Shown: in pieces, positions 25,283 to 33,113 of the stretch
Position numbering within the stretch: position 1 is the first letter of the stretch
Layout of the letters: every line of letters begins with the position of its first letter
Origin: DASQFI01 sp035633215
GTDB lineage: Bacteria > Acidobacteriota > Vicinamibacteria > Vicinamibacterales > SCN-69-37
Length of the DNA: 64,000 bases
Direction of reading: 5' to 3'
Assembly (NCBI GenBank): GCA_035633215.1
Contig: DASQFI010000046.1
Coordinates: 62,001 to 126,000, forward strand
Notes under the pieces: model-generated
The model's database searches: none
Seen by the model: the letters and a program-made list of their open reading frames with translations, nothing else
What the model was told of the DNA's origin: nothing
Made by a program: the position numbers and the translations under genes

Positions 25283-26368
25283 TCAGGCCGGGGGGATGAT
25301 GTCCGACGATCGGACTTCCTCGACGACGTACATCGGCCGCGGCTTGACTTCGTTGAAGATGCGACCGAGGTACTCCCCAAGAATCCCGAGGCAGATGAGC
25401 TGCACGCTGCCGAGGAACAGCATGGCGACCATGATCGTCGCCCAGCCGTCGACCGTGACCCCCATCAGCTTCTGCACGAAGACGCTGATCAGGTACAGCA
25501 CGGCGAGCAGCGCCGCCGCATAGCCGGTCCAGGTGGCGATCTTCAGGGGCGCCGACGAGAAGGACGTGATGCCGTCGAACGCGAACTTGAGCATCTTCCG
25601 GTACGGGTATTTCGTCTCGCCCGCGTACCGCTTGTCGCGGCTGTAGGTCACGCCGGTCTGTTTGAACCCAATCCAGCTGACGAGCCCGCGAACGAACCGG
25701 TCCTTCTCACGGAGGCGGCGCAGCTCGTCCGCCGCGCGGCGGCTCATCAACCGGAAGTCGCCGACGTTGGCCGGAATCTGCACGTTGGTCAGCCGCCGCA
25801 GCAGACGGTAGAAGATCGACGCCGTCATGAGCTTCATCGGCGTCTCGCCGTCGCGCTCCGATCGGACCCCGTAGACGACGTCGAACCCGGCACGCCACTG
25901 GTCGATCATCGACCGCACCACCTCGGGCGGATCCTGCAGGTCGGCATCGATGACGATCACGCAGTCGCCGCTCGCGTGGTCGACGCCGGCGGTGATCGCG
26001 ATCTGGTGACCGAAGTTCCTGGAGAACTTGACGAGCCGCACGCGCGGATCGGCCGCGGCAAACGCCGTCAACACCCGGTACGTGTCGTCGGTGCTGCCGT
26101 CGTCCACGAACAGCAGCTCGTAGTCGCAGTCAGTCAGCCCGCCGAGTGCGGCGGTCGCCCGCTCGTAAAACGTCGCGATTACTTCCGATTCGTTGAAAAC
26201 CGGCACGACCATCGACACGAGGCTGCGCCGCCCCGCGGGCACCTCGCCGGTCTGCGGCCGGTGCGACGCGAGGTCTTCGGAGATCGACCGTGTTGCCACG
26301 GTGCTCGTGGCGCCGGTGGGCAGCCGAAGCTGCGGCTCGAGCAGACCCGCTCTAAGCTCGGTCTTCAA
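25283..26368 (-). CDS. GT2 polyprenyl-phosphate glycosyltransferase (GtrB/ArnC-like)
   Basis: A 361-residue protein. After about 50 low-complexity residues comes a GT-A domain with SMVVPVFNESEV, LLFVDDGSTDDT, KFSRNFGHQIAITAGVDHA and IDADLQDPPE, the classical GtrB/DPMS motifs, followed by KRYAGETKYPYRKMLKFA and two transmembrane helices (about 278-300 and 315-340). It probably makes a polyprenyl-phosphate sugar for the GT39-like enzymes. Its start overlaps the end of the small upstream gene by 17 bases. A TTG or GTG closer to the domain could be the true start. Confidence 0.87.
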   Translation of the reverse strand: MKTELRAGLLEPQLRLPTGATSTVATRSISEDLASHRPQTGEVPAGRRSLVSMVVPVFNESEVIATFYERATAALGGLTDCDYELLFVDDGSTDDTYRVLTAFAAADPRVRLVKFSRNFGHQIAITAGVDHASGDCVIVIDADLQDPPEVVRSMIDQWRAGFDVVYGVRSERDGETPMKLMTASIFYRLLRRLTNVQIPANVGDFRLMSRRAADELRRLREKDRFVRGLVSWIGFKQTGVTYSRDKRYAGETKYPYRKMLKFAFDGITSFSSAPLKIATWTGYAAALLAVLYLISVFVQKLMGVTVDGWATIMVAMLFLGSVQLICLGILGEYLGRIFNEVKPRPMYVVEEVRSSDIIPPA

Positions 26369-26612
26369 TGGGAGGCTTTCCCTCTGAGGTCGGCGGCCGA
26401 CGACGAAATACGCCGAGGCACATCGCGACGAAACCCACGATTCGTCGCCAGAACATCAACGCAACCGCGGCGATCGCGCTGAGCACCGAGGCCAGCGGCA
26501 TGATCTGGTCGGGCCCGATGTACAGGAACACGGCCGGCGCCCGGGAAACGAGCTTCGCAATCGCCTGAGCCGAGATCAGGCTCTCCGGACCGTGCGGGAC
26601 GAAAATAGGCAC
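26352..26612 (-). CDS. Small membrane protein
   Basis: An 86-residue protein with the GTG start at 26612, seven bases after GGAG. The frame is open up to 26696, but a terminator-like hairpin with a T-run (26625-26647) sits inside that extension, so the short form is the likely product. It has a short N-terminal part (PIFVPHGPESLISAQAIAKL), an amphipathic stretch and one strong helix (about 36-56, ASVLSAIAAVALMFW), then a basic tail (RRIVGF and GVFRRRPP). I do not recognise the family. It is coupled to the GtrB-like gene, so it may be its small partner. Confidence 0.6.
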   Translation of the reverse strand: MPIFVPHGPESLISAQAIAKLVSRAPAVFLYIGPDQIMPLASVLSAIAAVALMFWRRIVGFVAMCLGVFRRRPPTSEGKPPIEDRA

Positions 26613-26624
26613 TCGTTGCTCCGA

Positions 26625-26647
26625 TAAAAACGGGGCCGCCTGGCCCC
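26625..26647 (-). terminator. Rho-independent terminator-like hairpin
   Basis: Read on the minus strand, GGGGCC-AGGC-GGCCCC is a perfect 6-bp stem with a 4-base loop followed by GTTTTTA. It lies between the stop of the GT2 gene at 26785 and the small membrane protein. It could separate the two transcripts or act as an attenuator just before the GTG start at 26612. Confidence 0.6.
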
Positions 26648-26784
26648 ATCGCAGGCTTCGATATTGGCAGTTTCGTGCCAAGCGCCGTTCGGCCAAACAC
26701 TAGGAAAGTCCGTGAAATCGGGGTCTCCCGGGCCCGGTCGGCCTACGCAAGGCGAACAAAGTTCCGCATCGGGGAGACTTCTGG

Positions 26785-27756
26785 TCACGTACGGCCGGTG
26801 AGCGTGCCGACGACCTCCCCGGCCACCCAGGCCGTCAGGAGGACGATCACGGCCGGGCTCACCTTGGCGAGTCTCGCCAGGGAGCCACCTTTGGCCACCT
26901 GGTCGCGAACGATCCGCGCGAACAGCAGGCCCGGCGCCAGCGGCGACGCGAGCACCAGCACGGCGCGCCTCGCTGGAGACGCCTCGCGCGCGCGGAGCGT
27001 TCCAAAGAGCCGGCCCCACGCCACACGCTCGCGAAGCAGCGATCCCAGCGACAGATTGTCACGCATCTGATCGACGATGAGATCCGGCGACGCGAAAAGC
27101 GATTCGCCGCTGCGCTCGAGTGCCCAGTGGACGAGCGGCTCGTGAAAACGTTCCTTCCAGATTTCGCGGGTCTGCTCGATCGCGCGGCGCTTGTAGACGA
27201 CGTTGACGTCGGAGACCTGCGAGCGCGGTCCCGGGGCAAACGGCCGCTGATAGCGGCCGAAGTCACAGAGGTAGACCGCCCAGTTCAGCGCATGGTCGCG
27301 GCCGTTTTCGATCGCGCCGCCGATCGCCAGGTTCGGGTGCTGCTCGTGCACGCGGCAGGCGGTCGCCGCCCAATCCGGTCTCGGCACGCTTCGATCCTCG
27401 ACAATCGCGATGAGATCGCCACGCGCCACCGCGAGGCCCGCGGCGCGCCGCCGGTCGAACCGCTCGTGCTGCGCGGCGTCCGGGCGCGCCTCGCGTTCCG
27501 TGTCGATGCGCCCGAGATCCACGCCACGAACGGTGACCGGTCCGGCGCGGCGCGCGGCGTCGTCGACGATCGACCGGACCGGCGCGATCGACGCGTCGTA
27601 CGGAATCAGGATCTCCATCGCCGGCGCCCGCGCCTGCGAGAGCAACGCGTCGAGGCAGCGCCGGAGCGTCTCACCGCCATCGACGACGGTGAGCACGACC
27701 GACAGGAGCGGTCCGGAGGTTGCGCGCGGCGCGGCCGATGTTTGCGGCTCCAACAA
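26785..27756 (-). CDS. GT2-like glycosyltransferase
   Basis: A 323-residue protein. The N-terminal domain has GPLLSVVLTVVDGGETLRRC and LDALLSQ, the usual GT2 opening, and GDLIAIVEDRSVPRPDW at the place of the metal-binding DxD (here EDR). A hydrophobic patch follows near the end (about 255-275 and 295-318), so it may be membrane-associated. GT2 assignment rests on the N-terminal motifs; the changed DxD makes the activity less sure. The TTG start at 27756 is followed by a second TTG. A decayed copy of the first 53 codons lies at 29931-30091. It is transcribed divergently from the 27897 gene. Confidence 0.72.
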   Translation of the reverse strand: MLEPQTSAAPRATSGPLLSVVLTVVDGGETLRRCLDALLSQARAPAMEILIPYDASIAPVRSIVDDAARRAGPVTVRGVDLGRIDTEREARPDAAQHERFDRRRAAGLAVARGDLIAIVEDRSVPRPDWAATACRVHEQHPNLAIGGAIENGRDHALNWAVYLCDFGRYQRPFAPGPRSQVSDVNVVYKRRAIEQTREIWKERFHEPLVHWALERSGESLFASPDLIVDQMRDNLSLGSLLRERVAWGRLFGTLRAREASPARRAVLVLASPLAPGLLFARIVRDQVAKGGSLARLAKVSPAVIVLLTAWVAGEVVGTLTGRT

Positions 27757-27762
27757 GCCGTA

Positions 27763-27800
27763 AAGTACAGTACGTCACCGTCCTCGAACAGGCCAGATCA
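27763..27800 (+). pseudogene. Scrap of the upstream region and N-terminal codons of the FAD oxidoreductase gene
   Basis: The bases AAGTACAGTAC (27763-27773) match 30098-30108, just before the start of the 30114 gene. Directly after them, 27773-27794 is identical over 22 bases to 30191-30212, which encodes part of the dinucleotide-binding motif (VTVLEQA) of that oxidoreductase. About 82 bases lying between the two in the intact copy are missing. This is the remnant of a second copy of the oxidoreductase gene lying divergent to the intact GT2. Confidence 0.7.
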
Positions 27801-27896
27801 CTCGAGGAGGAAGCACGCTCAAAAGTCGCTGGAGCTCACGGATAGTACCTCGGCCTACGCCGGCAGGCCCGTTGGAGAGATCTGCAATACTCAGCC

Positions 27897-29807
27897 GTGC
27901 CCTCGCGCGCGGCCCTCGATTCGTCCACGATTCGGGCCGCCACCGTCATTCTTGTCATCTTCGCCATCTACCTCTGGTGCACGTGGTCATTCATCGCCAT
28001 CTGGTGGGGCGACTACGGGCTGTGGATGCACGAAGTCGATCGCGTCGCGTCCGGGGAGGTCCCCTATCGCGATTTTTCGTGGGAGTACCCGCCGCTCGCG
28101 CTCTACCTGTACGCGACCGCGGTTCGCTGGTTCGGGAGCGATGTGTCGGTCTTGTTGACGCTCTCGGCGGGGATCTGCCTCGCCCTCTTCGTCGCGTACC
28201 TGTTCTTCGTCCGATCGCTGGTCGATCGTGCGCTGCTCACGATGGTCGTCACGGCGACGCTGCTCACGAGCGTCGCGTATTCGTCGATTGAGTCCGAGAC
28301 GCTCGCGTCCGGAATGTACACACCGGCCGCGCCGCTGGGCGGGCTGCTGACCTTGCTGGCGGCGCTCGTCTTCCTGCGGCTCACCGATCGCGTCGAGCCG
28401 ATCGCCGTCGTCGTGCTTGGCGTGCTGCTGGCGCTCGCGGTGCTCGCGAAGCCGGATTTCTGGGTGCCGTCGGCGTGCATCCTCGCGTTTGCCGTGGTGC
28501 GCGTCTGGCGCGGCGCCGGACCCGGCCTGGCGCTCACACTCGGCGTGGTGTGCGCCGCCGTGCTCGCCGCCGGCGTCGGCCTCATTGTGGCGGCCGCTGG
28601 CCTCGACAATTTCCTGGCGGGCCTCAGCGGCTACACCGCCGCCACCGAGGAGGCGGGCCGCATGTTCCCGTCCTGGGAACGGATTGTCGGACAGCTCGTC
28701 CTGCTCGCCTCATTCTGCCTGGCCGTCGCGATCTGTCTGAAGCTGGGCGGAGTCGAGCCCCGGCGGGCGCTGACCCACGCCATCCTCGGTCTCGGCGCGG
28801 GTGTCGTCTGCCTCGTGGCCATCTACATCGCGGGCACGCTCCTGCACGTCTGGCCTGTCGTGACGTCAGGCCAGGCCGCACAGCTGCACGATCCGACCGC
28901 CAGCGCATTCCTCGGCGCGCGCGCAAACTGGCCGGGGCTCATCGCCCGCGCGGCGGGCCTTTTGAGCCAGCGGCTTCGGCTGCAAGCGTGGCCGCTCTTT
29001 TTCGCTCCGATCGCGCTGCTCTGGCTGCTTCGGCGCTGGCAGTCCTTCCCCGAGCGCCGGCTGCGGGATCTATGTTTCTTCCTGCTCTGCCTCAGCATCG
29101 CGGCTCGGGCTCGGCGCCTGTTCGAGCACGTGGACTGGCATCATTTCCTGTTCGAGGTCCCCGCGCTGCTGATCCTGCTGAGGCTCGCATTTCCTGGACA
29201 GACGCGCGCGGTGCACGCCGCGAGCCGAACGTTTGCGCTCGCGCTTCTGGCCGTGGGCGCGTTCTCGTTCGCCGACTGGACGCTCACGCCAGCGCTTGGC
29301 CTGCCCACCGTCGGCCGCGCGGCGTGGGGTCAGCCGACGATCGTGGACACGGCGCACGGGGCCGTGCGGTTCCCTGAGCAGGACGCCCGAGCGTTCAGAG
29401 ACGTCGTCGGCTTTCTGAATCAGATCGATCCGTCGGGCACGGCGCCGGTGTTTTCGACCGGCACTCAGGGGGCGTGGGCCTACTTCACGGGCCGCCGGAA
29501 TCCGACGCCGCTCACGTACGGGTTCTCCTGGTCGAACCGCGACCCGGAAGAGGTTGTCCGGAAGCTGCTGGCGGAAGACCCGAAGCCGATCGTCATCGAC
29601 GAGGGCACGTACCGCCGCCCGGTGTACATCTTCCCACGGCCGGCGTTCGGATTCCGGCAATGGGAGCTGACGTACCAGGAGGCGTACCACACGCGGCGGG
29701 ATCGGCCGTTGTACGAGCGGGTTTTCGCCCAGTACGAGCTCGTCGGGACCGCCGACGGCCGGCTGCGGTCGTGGTCGGTCTATCGCTGGAAGGGCTCGCG
29801 GCCGTGA
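27897..29807 (+). CDS. GT39-like membrane glycosyltransferase
   Basis: A 636-residue protein with a GTG start. About ten to twelve helices fill residues 12-460. The first loops hold GDYGLWMHEVDRVASGEVPYRDFSWEYPP, where acidic and aromatic residues match the region before the catalytic acid of GT39-type transferases; the phrase GEVPYRDF followed by EYPP is common in this group. A soluble C-terminal domain runs from about 470 to the end. It sits between the two copies of the duplicated block (scraps at 27763-27800 and 29820-30091). Donor and acceptor are unknown. Confidence 0.7.
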   Translation: MPSRAALDSSTIRAATVILVIFAIYLWCTWSFIAIWWGDYGLWMHEVDRVASGEVPYRDFSWEYPPLALYLYATAVRWFGSDVSVLLTLSAGICLALFVAYLFFVRSLVDRALLTMVVTATLLTSVAYSSIESETLASGMYTPAAPLGGLLTLLAALVFLRLTDRVEPIAVVVLGVLLALAVLAKPDFWVPSACILAFAVVRVWRGAGPGLALTLGVVCAAVLAAGVGLIVAAAGLDNFLAGLSGYTAATEEAGRMFPSWERIVGQLVLLASFCLAVAICLKLGGVEPRRALTHAILGLGAGVVCLVAIYIAGTLLHVWPVVTSGQAAQLHDPTASAFLGARANWPGLIARAAGLLSQRLRLQAWPLFFAPIALLWLLRRWQSFPERRLRDLCFFLLCLSIAARARRLFEHVDWHHFLFEVPALLILLRLAFPGQTRAVHAASRTFALALLAVGAFSFADWTLTPALGLPTVGRAAWGQPTIVDTAHGAVRFPEQDARAFRDVVGFLNQIDPSGTAPVFSTGTQGAWAYFTGRRNPTPLTYGFSWSNRDPEEVVRKLLAEDPKPIVIDEGTYRRPVYIFPRPAFGFRQWELTYQEAYHTRRDRPLYERVFAQYELVGTADGRLRSWSVYRWKGSRP

Positions 29808-29819
29808 GCGGACCGGCCG

Positions 29820-29930
29820 TCAGGCCGGGGTCGCGAGATCCGGATAGAACCGGCGCGTCGGGTACTCGGTCGAGGCCATCGACGCGCGGCAGTACTCGAC
29901 GATCTGCGCGCGGACGGCTGGCGTCACGTC
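29820..29930 (-). pseudogene. Remnant of sulfotransferase C-terminus
   Basis: Read on the minus strand, this piece encodes PAVRAQIVEYCRASMAS, then EYPTRRFYPDLATPA and a stop at 29822-29820. It matches the last residues of the intact sulfotransferase (PAVRTHIVEYCRRELSS, then DYPVARFYPDLADR). An 18-base run, GCGGCAGTACTCGACGAT, is identical in both. No start or sulfate-binding motifs remain. It is joined directly, in a different frame, to a GT2 remnant. Confidence 0.8.
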
Positions 29931-30091
29931 TCGAAGGGAATCAGGATCTCCATCGGCGGCGGGTCCGTCTGCGACAGCAGCACGTTTAGACAGCGCCGCA
30001 GCGTCTCTCCGCCGTCGACGACGGTGAGCACGACCGAGAGCAGCGGTCCGGAGGTCGAGAGCGGCGAGGCCGATGTTTGCGGCTAAAACAG
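29931..30091 (-). pseudogene. Remnant of GT2 N-terminus
   Basis: Read on the minus strand, this piece encodes PQTSASPLSTSGPLLSVVL, then TVVDGGETLRRC and MEILIPFE. It is about 80 percent identical by eye to the first 53 residues of the intact GT2 at 27756. The start region is destroyed: the intact TTG-TTG-GAG has become TTT-TAG, so a stop (30085-30083) replaces the third codon. At its other end it runs into the sulfotransferase remnant after a large internal deletion. Confidence 0.82.
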
Positions 30092-30113
30092 GCGCTCAAG
30101 TACAGTACCTCGG

Positions 30114-31535
30114 TTGACGAGCGTCACGATTCTCGGCGCCGGACCTGCCGGGCTCGGCGCCGCACTCGGACTGGCTCGCGACGGCCACGACGTCACCGTC
30201 CTCGAACAGGCCGATCGCGTCGGCGGCAACGCAGGCAGCTTCCAGCTCGCCGGGCTGCAGGTCGACTACGGCAGTCATCGCTTCCACCCGGCGGCGGATC
30301 CCGACGTCCTGGCGCTCGTGCGTGAGCTCCTCGGCGACGATCTACTCGCGCGGCCGCGTCACGGCCGCATACGACTGCTCGGACGCTGGATCCATTTCCC
30401 GCTGAGACCGCTCGATCTCGCGTTGCACGCGCATCCGCGATTCACCGCGGGCGTGCTTGGTGACGCGGCGCGCAAGATGATCGGCGCGCGTGGAACCGGC
30501 GCCGGCGGCACCGAGACCTTTGCGAGCGTGCTCGAGCGGGGACTCGGCTCGACGATTTGCCGCGAGTTCTACTTTCCGTACGCGAGAAAGATCTGGGGCC
30601 TCGAGCCTGACGCGATTTCACCAATCCAGGCCTACCGGCGCGTCTCAGCTGGATCGATCGGCAAGCTCGTGAAACGTCTGATCCCGGGCGCGGGCGGCCA
30701 AGGCGCCCGCGGACGCAAGGGCATCTTCTACTATCCGCGCCACGGGTACGGCCAGATTTCGGACGCCCTCCGATCGGCCGCCGAGCGCGCCGGCGCGCGC
30801 ATCAGGCTCTCCACCACCGCCAAGCGGATCGAACTCGGGACGCCGGACGGCCATCGCGTCGAGACGACGTCGGGCGGCGCCGTCGAATCCTCGACCAGCC
30901 AGCACATCTGGTCCACGATTCCGGTGACGACGCTCGTACGATTGATTGCTCCGTCGGCGCCAGTTGATGTTGTCTCCGCGGCCTCCCGGCTCGACCTGCG
31001 CGCGATGCTGCTCGTGTATCTCGTGCTCGGCACCGATCAGTTCACCGAGTTCGACGCCCACTATTTCCCCGGCGCAGATCTGCCGTTCACCCGCATCTCC
31101 GAACCGAAGAACTACGCCGCGCTCGACACCCCGCGCGGGAGGACGGTCCTCTGCGCCGAGATTCCGTGCAACCGTCAGGACGCGATCTGGTCGAAGTCCG
31201 ACGAGGAGCTCGGGGCGATCGTCAAAGACGGCCTGGCGCGGACGGGCCTGCCCGTCAGGTGCCCGGTCGTCGACGTCGCCGTCAGGCGTCTCCCTGCCGC
31301 GTACCCGATCTACCGCATCGGCTACGAGCAGAACTTCGACACGGTCGACCGCTGGGTGAGTGGTTTGTCCGGCGTGCTTTCATTCGGCCGTCAGGGGCTG
31401 TACGCGCACGACAATACCCACCACGCCCTGTTCATGGCGCTAGCGGCGGTTGACTGTCTGAAGACCGGCCGGTTTGACGACGCGGCCTGGCAGCATTACC
31501 GGCGCATCTTCGAAACCCACGTGGTGGAGGATTAA
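30114..31535 (+). CDS. FAD-dependent amine-oxidase-like/UDP-galactopyranose-mutase-like oxidoreductase
   Basis: A 473-residue protein with a TTG start. GAGPAG (8-13), E31 and RVGG (35-38) form the dinucleotide-binding motif typical of the NAD(P)-binding-8/amine oxidase superfamily. Later segments include GSHRFHP, YYPRHGYGQISDALRSAAERAGARI, HIWSTIPVTTLVRL and the C-terminal GRQGLYAHDNTHHALFMA, which matches the FAD-closing region of protoporphyrinogen-oxidase and UDP-galactopyranose-mutase relatives found in polysaccharide loci. The substrate is unknown; a sugar or carrier-lipid oxidation or isomerisation is likely. A scrap of a second copy lies at 27763-27800. Confidence 0.78.
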   Translation: MTSVTILGAGPAGLGAALGLARDGHDVTVLEQADRVGGNAGSFQLAGLQVDYGSHRFHPAADPDVLALVRELLGDDLLARPRHGRIRLLGRWIHFPLRPLDLALHAHPRFTAGVLGDAARKMIGARGTGAGGTETFASVLERGLGSTICREFYFPYARKIWGLEPDAISPIQAYRRVSAGSIGKLVKRLIPGAGGQGARGRKGIFYYPRHGYGQISDALRSAAERAGARIRLSTTAKRIELGTPDGHRVETTSGGAVESSTSQHIWSTIPVTTLVRLIAPSAPVDVVSAASRLDLRAMLLVYLVLGTDQFTEFDAHYFPGADLPFTRISEPKNYAALDTPRGRTVLCAEIPCNRQDAIWSKSDEELGAIVKDGLARTGLPVRCPVVDVAVRRLPAAYPIYRIGYEQNFDTVDRWVSGLSGVLSFGRQGLYAHDNTHHALFMALAAVDCLKTGRFDDAAWQHYRRIFETHVVED

Positions 31536-31543
31536 TTGCGGCC

Positions 31544-31569
31544 TTAAGTCTTCCAATTGGCGGACTAAT
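31544..31569. promoter_or_regulatory. Imperfect dyad, possible enhancer-binding site
   Basis: TTAAGTC-N12-GACTAAT lies 190 bases before the GG of the sigma-54-type promoter at 31733-31747. A near-identical arrangement, TTAAGTC-N11-GACTATT, lies 194 bases before the matching promoter at 40155-40169, and both are followed or overlapped by ATTGGCGG. The distance fits upstream activator sites of sigma-54 systems. A separate AATTCC/GGAATT hairpin follows at 31567-31587. Confidence 0.4.
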
Positions 31570-31732
31570 TCCAGGCTTCATGGAATTTCCGCGACGCCGG
31601 CCCCCCACTTGACAGCCTCACATCAAGATCTGTCACGCAATAAACCACACACTATCAATTAGTTAAAGCCATTGCTCGTCTAAGGAACCGGCAGCGAACC
31701 CTGCCGTCCAATCGCGGCAAATGGGCCCGTGA

Positions 31733-31747
31733 GGGCAGTGTTCTTGC
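31733..31747 (+). promoter_or_regulatory. Sigma-54-type promoter for the MBOAT/FkbH operon
   Basis: GGGCAGTGTTCTTGC has GG (31734-31735), ten bases, then GC (31746-31747), with TTGC at -12. The same word with one change, GGGCAGCGTTCTTGC, stands before the 40216 gene. The predicted start of transcription near 31759 makes ATG 31789 the translation start of the MBOAT gene and excludes the in-frame start at 31729. Confidence 0.5.
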
Positions 31748-31788
31748 TCTCCCTTCAGGCTCCGGCCAGGCAGGCCCGGCCGGACGCT

Positions 31789-33006
31789 ATGCCACTGAAT
31801 TCGTGGGAGTTTCTCGGACTGGCCGCATGTGCCGTCGTCGCCGTGCCGATGACGCGCGGCTGGCTGCGGACCGCGATCTTCCTCGCCCTCAACCTGGCGT
31901 TCGTCTGGAGCTACTGGGGCCCTGCGGCCATGCCGGTCGGTTTGGCCTTCTGCCTGGCGGGCTACGCCGCCGCACGTTTCGTCCGAGGGCGCGGCACGGG
32001 CGTGCTCGTCGCGAGCCTGGTGATCCTGACCGCCGCCTTCGCCTACCTGCGCGGCTATACGCTCGGCGGGCCGTCGGCGCCGGCGGGATCGACCTCGGCC
32101 GGAATCATCGCGATCGCCGGACTGAGCTTTCTGTTCTTCAAGATGATCCATGTCATCGTCGACGCGGCCAGCGGGTCGATTGAAGAGCTTCCGCTCGGAC
32201 GCTATCTGAACTACTGCCTGAACTTCACGACGGTCCTGATGGGACCGATCCAGCGCTACCAGGATTTCTCGGCGCAGTGGAACGGCGAGACGGCGGAGAC
32301 TCCGCGGTTCGAGACGTATGTCGACGCCGCCAACCGCGCGCTCCGCGGTTTCGTGAAGGCGTTCGTGCTGGCGCCGGTGCTCGCGCCGTACGTGCTTCGG
32401 CCGGGCCTGCCGATCGAGCGGATGGGCGGCCTAGAGTTGTTGGTCGCCATCTATGCGTTCTACGTCTTCCTGTATCTCGATTTCTCCGGGTACTGCGACA
32501 TCGTCATCGGCGTGGGCGGTCTGATGGGAATTCGACCGCCGGAAAATTTCCGGTTCCCGTTTCTCGCGCGTGACGTCAGCGCGTACTGGCTGCGGGTGCA
32601 TCGATCGCTCACGACGTGGCTCACCGATTACATCTTCACGCCGTTCTACCGATTCGCGCTCGGTGCGGAGGGCATTGGCCGGTACGGCTTCCTGGTGCTC
32701 TCCGCCAGTCTGGTGCTCACGATGCTGGTCGCGGGTGTGTGGCACGGGACCACGCTGAATTTCGTGGTGTTCGGCCTCGTTCACGGCGTCGCTCTCGTCG
32801 TCGTCCGGGCCTACGAGCAGGTCATGGTCCAGCGCATGGGGCGCGCGGGATTCCGCAAGTTCGCTGAACGGCCTTTGGTCACGGCGGCGGCGGTGTTCCT
32901 GACCTACAACTTCACGTCGCTCGCGTACGTGTTCTTCGTGCTCGACGTCCCCGAAAGCGTGCGCGTCGTGGAGCGCCTGGCCGCGACGGTGGGGCTCGCG
33001 CCATGA
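31789..33006 (+). CDS. MBOAT-family O-acyltransferase (DltB/AlgI-like)
   Basis: A 405-residue multi-pass membrane protein. Its pattern LGRYLNYCLNFTTVLMGPIQRYQDF, then DFSGYCDIVIGVGGLMGIRPPENFRFPF, then RSLTTWLTDYIFTPFYR and AGVWHGTTLNFVVFG, with the invariant MBOAT His at H319, is that of DltB/AlgI acyltransferases. It should pass an acyl group from a cytoplasmic carrier through the membrane to a periplasmic acceptor. The order MBOAT, microprotein, DltD-like, SGNH, FkbH, ACP parallels dltB-dltX-dltD-dltC. It overlaps the microprotein gene by ATGA. Start chosen from the sigma-54-type promoter. Confidence 0.88.
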   Translation: MPLNSWEFLGLAACAVVAVPMTRGWLRTAIFLALNLAFVWSYWGPAAMPVGLAFCLAGYAAARFVRGRGTGVLVASLVILTAAFAYLRGYTLGGPSAPAGSTSAGIIAIAGLSFLFFKMIHVIVDAASGSIEELPLGRYLNYCLNFTTVLMGPIQRYQDFSAQWNGETAETPRFETYVDAANRALRGFVKAFVLAPVLAPYVLRPGLPIERMGGLELLVAIYAFYVFLYLDFSGYCDIVIGVGGLMGIRPPENFRFPFLARDVSAYWLRVHRSLTTWLTDYIFTPFYRFALGAEGIGRYGFLVLSASLVLTMLVAGVWHGTTLNFVVFGLVHGVALVVVRAYEQVMVQRMGRAGFRKFAERPLVTAAAVFLTYNFTSLAYVFFVLDVPESVRVVERLAATVGLAP

Positions 33007-33113
33007 ACGGCCGCTGGCGCCTGGCGCTGAAACTTGTTTGGATGGCGACGTTGGTCGCGGTGCTCGTGCTGCTGAGCCAGGTTCGATATGACTTCGTCTA
33101 TCAAGGCTTCTAG
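33003..33113 (+). CDS. DltX-like 36-residue membrane microprotein ending FVYQGF
   Basis: ATG at 33003 overlaps the MBOAT stop (ATGA) and the frame ends TAG at 33111-33113. The product is MNGRWRLALKLVWMAT, then one hydrophobic helix (TLVAVLVLLS), then QVRYDFVYQGF. The last six residues fit F-x-Y-x-x-F, the C-terminal motif of DltX, the small protein that works with DltB in teichoic-acid D-alanylation and whose Tyr is thought to carry the acyl group. Size, single helix, position directly after the MBOAT gene and the C-terminal motif all agree. The next gene starts inside it (33088). Confidence 0.72.
   Translation: MNGRWRLALKLVWMATLVAVLVLLSQVRYDFVYQGF

Larger units (their letters stand above)
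29808..30113. other. Intergenic region made of gene remnants
   Basis: This stretch of about 300 bases between the 27897 gene and the 30114 gene has no intact gene. It holds the two minus-strand remnants described separately and, at 30098-30108, the AAGTACAGTAC sequence also found before the intact GT2. The divergent promoter of the FAD oxidoreductase gene must lie here, but I see no convincing -35/-10 pair. Confidence 0.6.

Noticed and set aside
26660..26685. TTGGCACGAAACTGCCAA read on the minus strand as a possible sigma-54 promoter
   Set aside because: GG and GC are separated by nine bases, not ten, and the -12 element lacks TTGC. It is simply a small inverted repeat.
26365..26700. Alternative 111-codon frame overlapping the small membrane protein on the same strand
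   Set aside because: It lacks hydrophobic structure, has no fitting Shine-Dalgarno and crosses the terminator hairpin; the other frame encodes a plausible membrane protein.
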